From assembly GCA_019192545.1 (NCBI GenBank), contig JAHCMI010000031.1:1-64000 (forward strand): a stretch of 64,000 bases of DNA. The letters run 5' to 3'. Shown one piece after another: positions 46,533-56,217 of this stretch. The stretch's first letter is position 1; every line of letters starts with the position of its first letter. The stretch comes from Rivularia sp. MS3. GTDB lineage: Bacteria > Cyanobacteriota > Cyanobacteriia > Cyanobacteriales > Nostocaceae. The notes under the pieces are model-generated. The model did no database searches, was not told the origin of the DNA, and worked only from the letters and a program-made list of their open reading frames with translations. Made by a program: the position numbers and the translations under genes.

Positions 46533-47936
46533 ATGGCAAAATCTGAAAAAATAAATTACTCAAATCCTAGCGGTTTCCCCGAGTTTTTACCTGGTGAAAA
46601 GCGTTTAGAATCTTATTTAATGGATACTATCCGCAAAGTATATGAAAGCTACGGTTTTACGCCGATTGAAACTCCTGCTGTAGAACGTTTAGAGGTACTG
46701 CAAGCAAAGGGAAACCAAGGTGATAATATTATCTACGGCATTAGTCCGATTTTACCACCGAACAAACAAGCTGAAAAACAAGAATCCGGTAAAACTAAAT
46801 CAGATGATAATAATTCAGAAGCCAGAGCTTTAAAATTTGACCAAACCGTTCCTTTAGCTGCTTATATTGCCCGTAATTTAAATAATTTGACTTTTCCCTT
46901 TGCTCGCTATCAAATGGATGTGGTATTCCGTGGGGAAAGAGCAAAAGATGGACGTTTTAGGCAGTTTCGTCAGTGCGATATTGATGTGATTGCACGCAGA
47001 GAATTAAGTTTACTTTACGATGCTCAAATGCCCGCGATTATTTCGGAGATATTTGCAGCTGTTAATATTGGCGATTTTTTAATTAGAATTAACAACCGCA
47101 AAGTTTTAACTGGTTTCTTTCAGTCGGTTGGTGTCGTTGAAGAAAAGATTAAAACATGTGTAGGGATAATTGATAATTTAGAGAAAATTGGCGAAGCTAA
47201 AGTCAAGAATGAGTTAGAAAAAGAAGGTATTTCGGCGGCACAAACCGATAAAATTATTGAATTTGTGAATATAAAAGGTTCGGTTGACGAGGTTTTGCAT
47301 AAACTCAAGCATCTTGCTGAAAACATGCCAGAAGCCGAACAATTTAAACTAGGTGTAGATGAGTTAGAAACAGTTATTTCCGGAGTTCGTGATTTAGGAG
47401 TTGATGCAAATCGTTACTGTATTGATTTATCAATTGCTCGTGGCTTAGATTATTATACCGGTACAGTTTACGAAACAACTTTATTAGGGCATGAAGCGTT
47501 AGGAAGTATTTGTTCTGGCGGTAGATATGAAGAGTTAGTAGGAACTTTTTTAGGTGAAAAGATGCCGGGAGTAGGCATTTCTATCGGTTTGACTCGATTG
47601 ATGAGTCGATTATTAAAAGCAGATATCTTAAAAGCTTTATCTGCTACACCGGCACAGGTAATGGTGGTTAATTTACAAGCTGATTTAATGCCGCTTTATT
47701 TAAAAGTCTCTCAACAATTGCGGCAAGCAGGAATCAACGTAATTACCAGTTTTGATAAACGCGGTTTGGGTAAGCAGTTTCAATCGGCAGACAAACAAGG
47801 AATCCAGTTTTGTGTAATTATCGGTGCTGATGAAGCTGCCGCACAGAAGTCTAGTTTGAAAGATTTGAAATCGGGAGAACAAATAGAAGTTGCGCTAGAT
47901 AAATTAGCAGAAGAAATACAGCAGAGGTTGAGTTAG
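46533..47936 (+). CDS. hisS: Histidyl-tRNA synthetase
   Basis: This 467-residue class II synthetase has motif 1 around SGFPEFLPGEKRLESYLMDT, motif 2 VFRGERAKDGRFRQFRQCD, the histidine motifs ARGLDYYTGTVYE and SGGRYEELV, motif 3 GVGISIGLTRLMSRLL and a C-terminal anticodon-binding domain (VMVVNLQADLMPLYLKVSQQ). It charges tRNA-His. A charged, low-complexity loop (NKQAEKQESGKTKSDDNNSE) interrupts the region before RALKFDQTVPLAAY. The N-terminus (NPSGFPEFLPGEKR) differs from the usual bacterial KGTxDILP start, so it may be a second or replacing HisRS lineage; that cannot be decided here. The leader of 270 bp after MITE copy 2 shows no clear T-box. Confidence 0.92.
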   Translation: MAKSEKINYSNPSGFPEFLPGEKRLESYLMDTIRKVYESYGFTPIETPAVERLEVLQAKGNQGDNIIYGISPILPPNKQAEKQESGKTKSDDNNSEARALKFDQTVPLAAYIARNLNNLTFPFARYQMDVVFRGERAKDGRFRQFRQCDIDVIARRELSLLYDAQMPAIISEIFAAVNIGDFLIRINNRKVLTGFFQSVGVVEEKIKTCVGIIDNLEKIGEAKVKNELEKEGISAAQTDKIIEFVNIKGSVDEVLHKLKHLAENMPEAEQFKLGVDELETVISGVRDLGVDANRYCIDLSIARGLDYYTGTVYETTLLGHEALGSICSGGRYEELVGTFLGEKMPGVGISIGLTRLMSRLLKADILKALSATPAQVMVVNLQADLMPLYLKVSQQLRQAGINVITSFDKRGLGKQFQSADKQGIQFCVIIGADEAAAQKSSLKDLKSGEQIEVALDKLAEEIQQRLS

Positions 47937-48007
47937 GAATATTGTTCGTATTTGCGCCGTCTTCGCCAAATATTTGACATCCAAAGGCAAGCCGCTGTTC
48001 AACTTAG

Positions 48008-48068
48008 AACCCCGCAGAATTAATGTAGTTGAATACTATTACTTCGCCACATTAATGAAAGCGGGGTT
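48008..48068. repeat. Palindromic dispersed repeat with AACCCCGC/GCGGGGTT ends
   Basis: The ends AACCCCGC (48008-48015) and GCGGGGTT (48061-48068) enclose ATTAATGTAGTTGAATACTA, paired with TTACTTCGCCACATTAAT. It belongs to the TGTGG-type family (2989-3044 and 31695-31878). It may end both convergent transcripts (hisS and the carbonic anhydrase gene). Confidence 0.8.
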
Positions 48069-48135
48069 AACGATCGTAACTACGAACCTATCATATTTTT
48101 ATGGCACAAAGTACTAAAGCCTGGGAACGAAGAAT

Positions 48136-48915
48136 TTATTCTAATAAAAATCTTCGCTTAACTAATTGTACTGGTCTTGCATTCATTGGAAATATCTTGG
48201 CAAATTTCTCTACTTGTCTTGAAGAAATTTCTACGGGTTCTTTTAACACAATCCAGTTTACGGTTTCCGAACAAGGTGGTGTAGTTAAAGAGCCGAAATA
48301 ACGATAGTAATCTTGATTTTCTGGTAATAATTCCGCAGCATTAACACTTACATTAGATACATTTTTTTCTTTGCCTTTTTGTAACGGCATTGCTTGCCAA
48401 ACTTTTTGTAAAGTTGGATTTGCTTTTGCTTCTTTTAGGAAAACACCAACTACAGCTAAAGCTCCTTTTTCATTCTTATGAACTAAATGCAATTCCATCG
48501 GTAAAGCTTCTCCGTTTACCTTATGTTCGCTAGGATGATGAAAATGAAATTGCAATAATTCATAAGTCTCACCATCAAGAGTTAAAGTGCTTCCCGGTTG
48601 GTAATTTACCTGGATGGTATGACCATTATTAATTATACGAAGAGGAGTCTGTTTATAATCAATTTTTAGTGCGGGTAAATCCGCGTCAACTGCGGACTCA
48701 AGATTAACCGGAGACTGAGTTTCACCTAACCGACAAACTTCAAAATCTGAAGAAATATTCCCCCAATTTTCAGGCCCTTCTTTGCCAATATAGCCCCAAT
48801 TAGTTTTACTGTTATCTTTAGTCGCTGAGGTTAAAGAACCACAGCCAAACAGAGAACTTGTTGCTACCCCGGCAGTGGCAATTAAACCCTTTTTTAGTAA
48901 CCGTCTTCTATCCAT
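48136..48915 (-). CDS. ecaA: Alpha-type carbonic anhydrase, exported
   Basis: This 259-residue protein starts MDRRRLLKKGLIATAGVATS, a twin-arginine-like leader that ends in LFGCG, a possible lipobox. The mature part is a typical alpha-carbonic anhydrase: NWGYIGKEGPENWG, QSPVNLES, the zinc histidines in LLQFHFHHPSEH and MELHLVHKN, and the closing GSLTTPPCSETVNWIVL. It interconverts CO2 and bicarbonate outside the plasma membrane and belongs to the cyanobacterial EcaA group. The symbol follows that group. It is convergent with hisS, with a palindromic repeat in between. All catalytic residues are present. Confidence 0.93.
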   Translation of the reverse strand: MDRRRLLKKGLIATAGVATSSLFGCGSLTSATKDNSKTNWGYIGKEGPENWGNISSDFEVCRLGETQSPVNLESAVDADLPALKIDYKQTPLRIINNGHTIQVNYQPGSTLTLDGETYELLQFHFHHPSEHKVNGEALPMELHLVHKNEKGALAVVGVFLKEAKANPTLQKVWQAMPLQKGKEKNVSNVSVNAAELLPENQDYYRYFGSLTTPPCSETVNWIVLKEPVEISSRQVEKFAKIFPMNARPVQLVKRRFLLE

Positions 48916-49302
48916 AATTCTTTGTTACAACAAATTCAAATATTCCATAACTTTCACGGCTTAGATACTAAAAAAATTAGTTTGTCAAGTATCCAGAACA
49001 TTATATGTTATAGGAATTGGATTGTCATATTTATTTAATATTCATAGATTCTTATTATTATTTTCTTATGGATTTTTTGTTGTTCTTTATTAACTTTTTA
49101 AGTTTGAGGGTTTTGTAATTCTGCTTACCAGAATTATTATCTGAATACAAAATATTTCGCTAAATGATAAAAATTTGTTACAAATAGATTTTTAATTAAG
49201 TATAAATATCAAAAAAATTAGACAAGATTTTCAACGCTACAAGATAAATTTTTCATGAGAATTGTTAAACCTTGAATTAACAATTACTAATTGCTCATTC
49301 CA
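48916..49302. other. AT-rich intergenic gap
   Basis: This 387-bp gap is upstream of the carbonic anhydrase gene, on the same strand as the hypothetical gene at 49303. No repeat, RNA or gene is recognised. Confidence 0.5.
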
Positions 49303-49767
49303 TTAATTATTTTCAACATTCGATTGATTTAGTTCTTGATATTTAGCTGCTGCTAATTCGTAAGCTGATAAATACTCTTTACCGCCTAACATTACTTCAC
49401 CATAATATTCGTAAGGAGCATCACCATAAATTGGTAATGGATCGTCTTCTGGATAATCTTCTTTTGATTCTTCAATTATTCTTTTTAACTTTTTGACAGT
49501 AAAAGTTTGTGCCGTAAAATACCACATTTGCTCGGGTTTCTTGGTCAAATGCGGTAAATTAGGATCTACTATTCGCGAATCTATTTCTATCCAAGCATGT
49601 TCGAGAAGCTGATAGGACTTGCGTTTAATAACCAAAAAACCTTGAGCGTAAACACCACCTTCACTAGCCAATACCGCTTCATAGGCATTGTCAAACGGCT
49701 TTTTCGCTTTACTTCCGATTTGAGTTGCAATTTCTAGCGAAGCAGCTTCATCGAGTAACTTATCCAT
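49303..49767 (-). CDS. Hypothetical cyanobacterial protein
   Basis: This soluble acidic protein of 154 residues starts MDKLLDEAASLEIATQIGSK. It has a central strand-rich part (YAQGFLVIKRKSYQLLEHAW, SRIVDPNLPH, MWYFTAQTFTVKKLKRII), an acidic stretch SKEDYPEDDPLPIYGDAPYE and a helical tail. I do not recognise a family. ATG 49767 is preferred over TTG 49788, which would add seven residues. It stands alone between AT-rich gaps. Coding character is good. Confidence 0.6.
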   Translation of the reverse strand: MDKLLDEAASLEIATQIGSKAKKPFDNAYEAVLASEGGVYAQGFLVIKRKSYQLLEHAWIEIDSRIVDPNLPHLTKKPEQMWYFTAQTFTVKKLKRIIEESKEDYPEDDPLPIYGDAPYEYYGEVMLGGKEYLSAYELAAAKYQELNQSNVENN

Positions 49768-50058
49768 CGGTAGTAAGGATAAAAGCAAAAACTACAGTTT
49801 ATAGTTTACAGTTTACAGTCACCAGTTACCAGCTATCAGTGTAAAGAGAAAGGGATTATTATCGGTAATCTTTTAAAGGTAAAGGTAATCAATTTATCAA
49901 GACTTACGCAACTGTGACATACTTCTCGGTGCAGTGCAGCCGCACCATCAGTAAGACATGACACTATGCCAGCGAGAACCTAATTACTATCTTCTGTGGG
50001 ATAGGCATCCCAAAGTCTACATATACAATACAATTTCAAAGCATAATAGCTTAACTGT
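49768..50058. repeat. Heptamer run and a relic MITE end
   Basis: Contains AGTTTACAGTTTACAGT-type heptamers (49793-49832) and a single degenerate AGACTTACGCAACTGTGAC end near 49900 related to the MITE at 7340-7463. No gene is seen. Confidence 0.65.
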
Positions 50059-53007
50059 TCACTCCCAAGCAAATCCAATAGCAGCTACTGCTAATAGAGT
50101 AAATATTCCTAAAGCAATAAGCGTACTAAATAATACTTTTCGGTAAATGCGATTGAGTTTGTCTTCGCTGAGTTTTCTTTGGCTTCTTTCTTTTTTTAAT
50201 TCTGCTATTAGTTCGTTAATTTTTGGTTTCTGCTGTTTCTGAATAAAAGCTGCTAAATAATCGTGAACTAACTGATATCTATCGGCTGGACTTTCAGGTA
50301 TTAATACAACAATTCCAGCTTCAACAAAAATCCGTAATACTAAATCTAGCTGATTAGTTTCTTTGCTTAATTCTTCTAAAGACAGAGCGCGTAAGTCTGT
50401 TTCTAATTCCGAACGAGTTTTTAAGGGGCGCGTACCTTTTTCATCTGTTAGTAAATATAAGATTAATTCTGCAACTTGACGATTTATATCGCCGCAATCT
50501 TCTACTACTTCTTGCATGTAGCGTTTTACTAGTTCTTGTTTTGGCCCTCGATTTTCATATTCAATTAATGTCGTAATATTTTCGGTTTGTAGCTGCGCTC
50601 CGACTACTTGTAGTTCAATCGGACGTACTTCTCCATATTTTGCCGATAAATCTTGCACTAACTGCTCTATAAAACTAGCTTCTAAATGAAAATTAGAATG
50701 TTTTGTCAAGCGTTCAATTAAAGATTTTGCGTCAGATGATGCAAAATTATCCAACTTATATAGAATATTTTTACTCAAAATATCGTTGTTAATTATATTC
50801 ATACTCGGTAAGCGATTGCATTCTAATAAATAATGCAGGTAATCTTCCCTTAAAGATAAAATAACTTTGACGCTTAAAATATTTAAGCAATCTCCCATGA
50901 ATTCAAAAAACTGTTTTCGTTTTGTGGCTGAATCGTAAACAAAGAAAAATTCTTCAAATTGGTCAAAGATTAATACTATTCGTAAATTACGCCATTCACT
51001 TTGTCGCAATAAATCTAAAATCTGCTCTGGAGACTCGGGAATCAAAAATGGAAACTGATAATTGTTTTTAACCATTTTTTCTTCTATTCCGAATTGAATG
51101 CCTTTGGTATTTAAAGCTTGAACTAATAATTTTCCAAGCTCGTATATCCAGTTAGTATAAGTTCTAACTTTTACCGGTACTATTTCTTGCAAACCGATAG
51201 AACTATGCTTTAATGCCGGTACTAATCCAGCTTGTACCAACGAACTTTTACCTACACCTGAATATCCATGAATAACTATCATTTTACAGTCCGGACGCGC
51301 AATCTTTTCTACTAATCTTTCCACATCTTTTCCTCTTCCCGATGCGCTCATTTCTGGTGCAACTGTTTCTAATACAGATGCTGCTTGTATGGAAGAAGTA
51401 TGTAAAGTTTCTACAATTAATTTGGCTTGCCTTTGGGGTTGAATGATTCCCGCTCCTATAAATGCTCTAAAACCGTATTGTTGCTCGATAGAACGCTGTT
51501 CTAATTTGACAAGAAATGCTTCTAAATAACGATACTGTTCCCAATATACTTCTCGTAAAGCTTGTAAAATCCGAATATATTGATGTGGATTATCTAAAGA
51601 ACCAATATCCCGAGCCATTTGTAAATGTTTAACGGCTCGCGGCTTTTGATCTAAATACCTTTCTGCTATTGCTAACAATAGTAAATATAAAGCTCGATGT
51701 TGCAATTGTCCTGAAGGTGCTTTCGCGATATTATGTAATGCTTGATAAGCATATTGTTTTGTTCTCGCAAATTGGTTTTGGCTGGATGCAACTTCTGCTA
51801 AAAAGCCGTAAGCTTGTGCTACTCTTAGTGGATTTCCATACAAGTGTTGCAAATCTAAAGACTGTTGAGCAATTTTTTTTAATTCACTCCAATCTTCTAA
51901 ACGTTGTAAAACTTCACCTAATGGATTGATAAATTTTGCAACTAAATTAGGACGATTTGCTCTGACAAAAATATTAATGCTCTGCTGAAAGTATTTTTTA
52001 GCTTTTTGTAAAAATATTACTGACTTTAAACGATATCTTTGAGCTTGTTGGAAATAGCATAATCCGATATAAAACAAAATTACTCCCATGCGAAATTTTG
52101 AATTAGGTAAGAGGGGGGGAGCCGACAGGATAGGAGGTGAAAGAGGAGTATTAGAAGAATAGATTTTTGGTTTTTTGATAGATAGCTGATTGGTATCAAT
52201 TGAACTTTGCCAATAAGATAGACTTTGATGATAATATTTCAAAGCTTGCTCTATTTGGTTAGTTAAATAAGCATCTTGCCCTAAAACAAACTCTACGCTA
52301 GCTTTAAGTACTGGTTCTAATTCATATCCCCTACCCTGTAAATCTTGCAGCGCAGTAATCACCTCTCGGCGACGCAGATATCCCATTTGCCAACCCAAAC
52401 AATAAGCATCTGCTGCTAATGCGGTCGCAAATAATGCATCGGTATCTTCCTTTAATGTTGCGGTTAACTCGTCGGTGGCGATCGCAAATTCTGTAGTAGT
52501 TGCCCAACTCTCGAAATCGCTAGCAGAGCGCACTAGTTGAGGTAAAACATCATCCGTTACCCACAAGACTACGGGAAAGTGAAATCGCTTGCGAAATTCC
52601 TCCCGCACTTGATTGGTAGCGCTCAGCATTTGTTTTAAATTATCCACCGTCTCTAAGTAAAAAACCATTAAAGCATCAGTTGGATTATCCTTAACTTCCT
52701 CAGCAATCATTCCATACAGACTTTTATCAGTACGCTTCAAATTCACAATCCGCACATCAATATCTGTCAGTTGCCGCAACCCTTTTACCAAACGCGATCG
52801 CAACCTTAAATAATTGCAGCGAGCCAAAATTAACTTAAATTCTCCCACCGAAGCTTCTAAAGACCAAGCAAGTTCTTCTAAACCCTCTTCATTTGAAGAA
52901 TGGGGAAGGATGGGGGAGGGGGAAGAGAGGGAAGAAGGAGGAGAGGGGGTAGAAATATCTAATTTATCTACTTGTAATTTTTTACTGTCTTCTAACTCTT
53001 CACTCAT
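50059..53007 (-). CDS. STAND-type NTPase with TPR-like region and C-terminal membrane helix
   Basis: This 982-residue protein has an N-terminal region related to cyanobacterial effector-associated modules (LEASVGEFKLILARCN, VVLWVTDD, about 40-190), a helical TPR-like region (about 200-540), and a P-loop NTPase with Walker A HGYSGVGKSSLVQAG (about 575) and Walker B RIVLIFDQFEEFFFV (about 680), followed by a winged-helix-like part (LVHDYLAAFIQ). It ends with a charged coiled coil and one transmembrane helix (STLIALGIFTLLAVAAIGFAW). This is the nSTAND1 plan, but related proteins often continue into WD40 repeats after the helix; here the frame stops. Two Ser/Pro-rich inserts are coded by polypurine tracts resembling intergenic repeats. 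It lies just downstream of another ATPase gene. Confidence 0.85.
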   Translation of the reverse strand: MSEELEDSKKLQVDKLDISTPSPPSSLSSPSPILPHSSNEEGLEELAWSLEASVGEFKLILARCNYLRLRSRLVKGLRQLTDIDVRIVNLKRTDKSLYGMIAEEVKDNPTDALMVFYLETVDNLKQMLSATNQVREEFRKRFHFPVVLWVTDDVLPQLVRSASDFESWATTTEFAIATDELTATLKEDTDALFATALAADAYCLGWQMGYLRRREVITALQDLQGRGYELEPVLKASVEFVLGQDAYLTNQIEQALKYYHQSLSYWQSSIDTNQLSIKKPKIYSSNTPLSPPILSAPPLLPNSKFRMGVILFYIGLCYFQQAQRYRLKSVIFLQKAKKYFQQSINIFVRANRPNLVAKFINPLGEVLQRLEDWSELKKIAQQSLDLQHLYGNPLRVAQAYGFLAEVASSQNQFARTKQYAYQALHNIAKAPSGQLQHRALYLLLLAIAERYLDQKPRAVKHLQMARDIGSLDNPHQYIRILQALREVYWEQYRYLEAFLVKLEQRSIEQQYGFRAFIGAGIIQPQRQAKLIVETLHTSSIQAASVLETVAPEMSASGRGKDVERLVEKIARPDCKMIVIHGYSGVGKSSLVQAGLVPALKHSSIGLQEIVPVKVRTYTNWIYELGKLLVQALNTKGIQFGIEEKMVKNNYQFPFLIPESPEQILDLLRQSEWRNLRIVLIFDQFEEFFFVYDSATKRKQFFEFMGDCLNILSVKVILSLREDYLHYLLECNRLPSMNIINNDILSKNILYKLDNFASSDAKSLIERLTKHSNFHLEASFIEQLVQDLSAKYGEVRPIELQVVGAQLQTENITTLIEYENRGPKQELVKRYMQEVVEDCGDINRQVAELILYLLTDEKGTRPLKTRSELETDLRALSLEELSKETNQLDLVLRIFVEAGIVVLIPESPADRYQLVHDYLAAFIQKQQKPKINELIAELKKERSQRKLSEDKLNRIYRKVLFSTLIALGIFTLLAVAAIGFAWE

Positions 53008-53088
53008 AACTCTTAACTCCTAACTATTATTCACCAATTACCCATGCCCAATACCCATTCACGCAGGGCGTGAGGAGGTATGCCAATT

Positions 53089-54444
53089 TCATTCTTTTAA
53101 CTCACTGGCTTCTGCCAAAATTGGGTTGATATCAAACCATGATTCTCCACCAGCATCGCGATATTCAAACACCAAACGACTGTGAACTAATGCTTGATAT
53201 TCCAAATCTCCCCTTACCTTTTTCCGCTTCTTCACCTGACGCAACAATTCCCACTCATCATCAGAGATTTGCATTGTCATTTCATTGCGACGATAGCGAA
53301 TCAAAGCTTCTAAAGTTTCACGAGACAAAGGCAGTTTTCTTTCCTTCTGAATCCAGTTATTCAATAACCGCAATAAATCTCGTACATGTCCCCCACTTAC
53401 CTGACACAGTCGATCTAAACTTTTAGCATCATCAAAAACTTCAGGAATTTTATTCAGGCGCTGTTGTGGATTCAAATCTGGGAAAGCCCGCGCTAAAACC
53501 ATTTGTCTTAACAACACCATTCCCGGCTGAAAAATATTTCCATTCGGTAATTGCACTGATACCATTGGTAACACTTTCGGGTCTTCGGGAAATCTTTGAG
53601 TTAAATTTCCATAATCATTAGAGAATTTTAGTGCCAAAGGCATTGTATAAACAACATGACACTGTAACTTAGTTAGATACTCGCTCTGGTCGATAAATAG
53701 ATACTCTTGCTGGGGTCTTCCCCAAGACTTGGCGCGAGAATCTACCCGATCTAAATTATCTACAATTACTACTAATCCTTTTTTACCCTGTTGTTTTAAT
53801 GCCTCCACAGCAGGCTGGAGTAATTCAGAATTAATAGCTTCTAATAACTTAGTCTTTTGAGGCCCTAAATATTGATTCAGCCTGCCTCTTAAAGTCGCAT
53901 CATCTTTTGTTTTCGCAGTTATTTCCCCAATCCCAAAAGCTAGAGAAAACTTATCGGAATCCGAACTTACACCAATATCACCAATACCCGGAAGCTTGGC
54001 TTTCATTCCTACAACTTCAGCATTTAAAACCCGCCAAGCTCCCTGTAACAATTCTTTGAGCAAACTCGGTTCACCCAAACTCATATCATCCAGACTCTGA
54101 CTAACGCGACGAGCGACACTAAGCAAAAAGTCACCAATGTCAACATCAGCCATTTCCATATCTTCACTAGACTCGAAATAAACTACATAAAATCCTTCTC
54201 CCTCTAACTCCGTTTTTAAACGCAATAGTTCTGTAGACTTGCCACAACCAATATGTCCCGTAAATAAAACGCAAGTTGGTTCCTCCGGCGAGAAAAATGT
54301 AATATTATCCCGTAACTCCTGAATAATTTTGCCACCTCTGACAGAAGAAAAATCAATATAATACTTTTCATCCTCGGCATTATTAATAACCAGAGTTTTA
54401 CTAGGATTTGTAGCTTGGAAAAACTTTCGTAAATCTATCGTCAT
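53089..54444 (-). CDS. P-loop ATPase, partner of the STAND protein
   Basis: This 451-residue ATPase has Walker A FTGHIGCGKSTELLRLK (about residue 68) and a Walker B-like VIVDNLDRV (about 230), then VVYTMPLALKFSNDY and a C-terminal winged-helix-like domain (YQALVHSRLVFEY). The order resembles AAA/KAP-like signalling ATPases that are common in cyanobacteria. No membrane helix is present. The STAND gene follows 81 bp later on the same strand, so the two products probably act together. A role in stress or phage response is possible from the family types but nothing here proves it. Confidence 0.8.
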   Translation of the reverse strand: MTIDLRKFFQATNPSKTLVINNAEDEKYYIDFSSVRGGKIIQELRDNITFFSPEEPTCVLFTGHIGCGKSTELLRLKTELEGEGFYVVYFESSEDMEMADVDIGDFLLSVARRVSQSLDDMSLGEPSLLKELLQGAWRVLNAEVVGMKAKLPGIGDIGVSSDSDKFSLAFGIGEITAKTKDDATLRGRLNQYLGPQKTKLLEAINSELLQPAVEALKQQGKKGLVVIVDNLDRVDSRAKSWGRPQQEYLFIDQSEYLTKLQCHVVYTMPLALKFSNDYGNLTQRFPEDPKVLPMVSVQLPNGNIFQPGMVLLRQMVLARAFPDLNPQQRLNKIPEVFDDAKSLDRLCQVSGGHVRDLLRLLNNWIQKERKLPLSRETLEALIRYRRNEMTMQISDDEWELLRQVKKRKKVRGDLEYQALVHSRLVFEYRDAGGESWFDINPILAEASELKE

Positions 54445-54963
54445 AGTCCAAAACCCGTATCTATTAACTCATGAACCTTTGACCTTTAACCTTGAACCTT
54501 TAAACTTTGCGTAGCGCTATAATACTTAGTTAGTCAGTAATAAACATCAAACTTATACAATGGTATAGTCCAGTTTAACGAAGTGTTAAGTGATAAAATA
54601 TACTTTTTATAAATAACTTATGACTAGATTACAATTTGGGAATTAGGAATTGGGAATTGAGAATTGGGCATGGGGCATTGGTAATTGAGAAGTCACGAAA
54701 AACAATAAGAAAGCAACGCTCCCACCACAAATGCTTTAACTCCTAACTCTTAACTCCTAACTCTTAACTCCTAACTCCTAACTCTTAACTCTTAACTCCT
54801 AACTCCTAACTCCTAACTCCTAACTCCTAACTACTTTCTCCTTGCCACTCGCTACTCACTACTCACTACTCGCTACTCGCTCCTCCTCCCCCTCTATCCC
54901 CTAATTCCTTAATATGGCAAAATAAAAACGGTAATAAGTGAAATATATAAAGGTAATTTATCA
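54445..54963. other. Repeat-rich divergent gap
   Basis: This 519-bp gap lies between the leftward ATPase pair and rightward chlI. Contains reverse-orientation heptamers (ACCTTTG/ACCTTTA near 54472-54505), GGGAATT-type heptamers (54637-54690), the 14-unit TAACTCC array and a CTACTC(A/G) array (54852-54879). The chlI promoter probably lies in the last 60 bp. Confidence 0.75.
54737..54834. repeat. STRR array of 14 heptamers, TAACTC(C/T)
   Basis: Fourteen consecutive heptamers (98 bp): nine TAACTCC and four TAACTCT units in mixed order, ending with TAACTAC. It is the longest STRR run in the window. Confidence 0.97.
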
Positions 54964-56085
54964 GTGAGTCCTACTAATCAAAAGACTTCTACAGCACGGC
55001 GTGTGGTATTTCCTTTTACCGCCATTGTGGGTCAGGAAGAAATGAAGCTGGCTCTAATTCTAAATGTAATCGACCCCAAAGTTGGCGGTGTAATGATAAT
55101 GGGAGATCGGGGAACCGGAAAATCAACCACTATCCGAGCGCTTGCTGACTTACTTCCAGAGGTTCCGGTGGTTAGGGATGACCCCTTCAACTCTCATCCC
55201 AGCGATCCCGATGTTATGGGTGATGAAGCCCGTCAAAAACTGGAACAAGGTGAAGAAATTGCTGTAGAACAAATGAAGGTGCCAATGGTAGATTTACCTT
55301 TGGGAGCTACAGAAGACCGAGTTTGTGGCACCATCGATATTGAAAAGGCCTTGTCAGAAGGTGTTAAAGCTTTTGAACCGGGACTTTTAGCTAAAGCTAA
55401 CCGAGGCATTCTTTATGTTGATGAAGTCAACTTATTAGATGACCATTTAGTTGACGTATTGCTAGATTCAGCCGCTAGCGGTTGGAACACCGTCGAACGT
55501 GAAGGAATTTCGATTCGCCACCCAGCCCGTTTTGTTTTAGTTGGTTCGGGAAATCCAGAAGAAGGGGAATTACGGCCCCAGCTACTTGATAGATTTGGAA
55601 TGCACGCCGAAATTCGTACCGTTAGAGAACCAGCTTTAAGAGTACAAATTGTGGAACAAAGGTCTGAATTTGACCAAAATTCTCCAGAATTTTTAGAAAA
55701 ATATCAGCAGCAGCAGCAAGAATTGCAACAGCGCATCGTTAAAGCTCAGGAACTTTTACCTTCAGTTAATATAGAATACGACTACCGGGTAAAAATTTCC
55801 GAAGTATGTTCCGAGTTAGACGTAGACGGATTGCGGGGTGATATCGTTACGAACCGCGCTGCTAAAGCCTTGACTGCATTTGAAGGACGTAACGAAGTGA
55901 CTGTAGACGACATTCGCCGTGTTATTGCTTTGTGTTTGCGTCACCGACTGCGGAAGGACCCCTTAGAATCAATCGATACCGGCTACAAAGTAGAGAAAAC
56001 CTTTTCCCGCGTCTTCGGTGTAGAGCTTCCAGAAGACACAGCCAACGTTAACGGAACTGGGGAGAAAGTTGGAGCTAGAGGTTAA
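54964..56085 (+). CDS. chlI: Magnesium chelatase ATPase subunit I
   Basis: This 373-residue AAA+ ATPase has [19 protein letters not shown], Walker [16 protein letters not shown], the conserved GTIDIEKAL, Walker [18 protein letters not shown], and sensor segments [20 protein letters not shown] and [14 protein letters not shown]. ChlI drives insertion of Mg2+ into protoporphyrin IX with ChlD and ChlH, the first committed step of chlorophyll synthesis. Length is normal. The start is GTG at 54964; there is no in-frame ATG before the conserved core. The redox-sensitive cysteines known from plant homologues cannot be judged here. The gene stands alone. Confidence 0.97.
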   Translation: MSPTNQKTSTARRVVFPFTAIVGQEEMKLALILNVIDPKVGGVMIMGDRGTGKSTTIRALADLLPEVPVVRDDPFNSHPSDPDVMGDEARQKLEQGEEIAVEQMKVPMVDLPLGATEDRVCGTIDIEKALSEGVKAFEPGLLAKANRGILYVDEVNLLDDHLVDVLLDSAASGWNTVEREGISIRHPARFVLVGSGNPEEGELRPQLLDRFGMHAEIRTVREPALRVQIVEQRSEFDQNSPEFLEKYQQQQQELQQRIVKAQELLPSVNIEYDYRVKISEVCSELDVDGLRGDIVTNRAAKALTAFEGRNEVTVDDIRRVIALCLRHRLRKDPLESIDTGYKVEKTFSRVFGVELPEDTANVNGTGEKVGARG

Positions 56086-56217
56086 AGGTTAAGTTAAAGG
56101 TTAGGAGTTAGGAGTTAAGAATTAAAAGTTAGGAGTGAAGAATTATGCAAGCGAAGTGTTAACTGTTTCTCAATGCCCATGCCCAGTGTCCCATGCCCAA
56201 TGCCCTATTTCCCTATT

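Noticed and set aside
48101-48301. 66-codon plus-strand frame at the end of the carbonic anhydrase gene
   Set aside because: It is antisense to the conserved C-terminus of the alpha-carbonic anhydrase.
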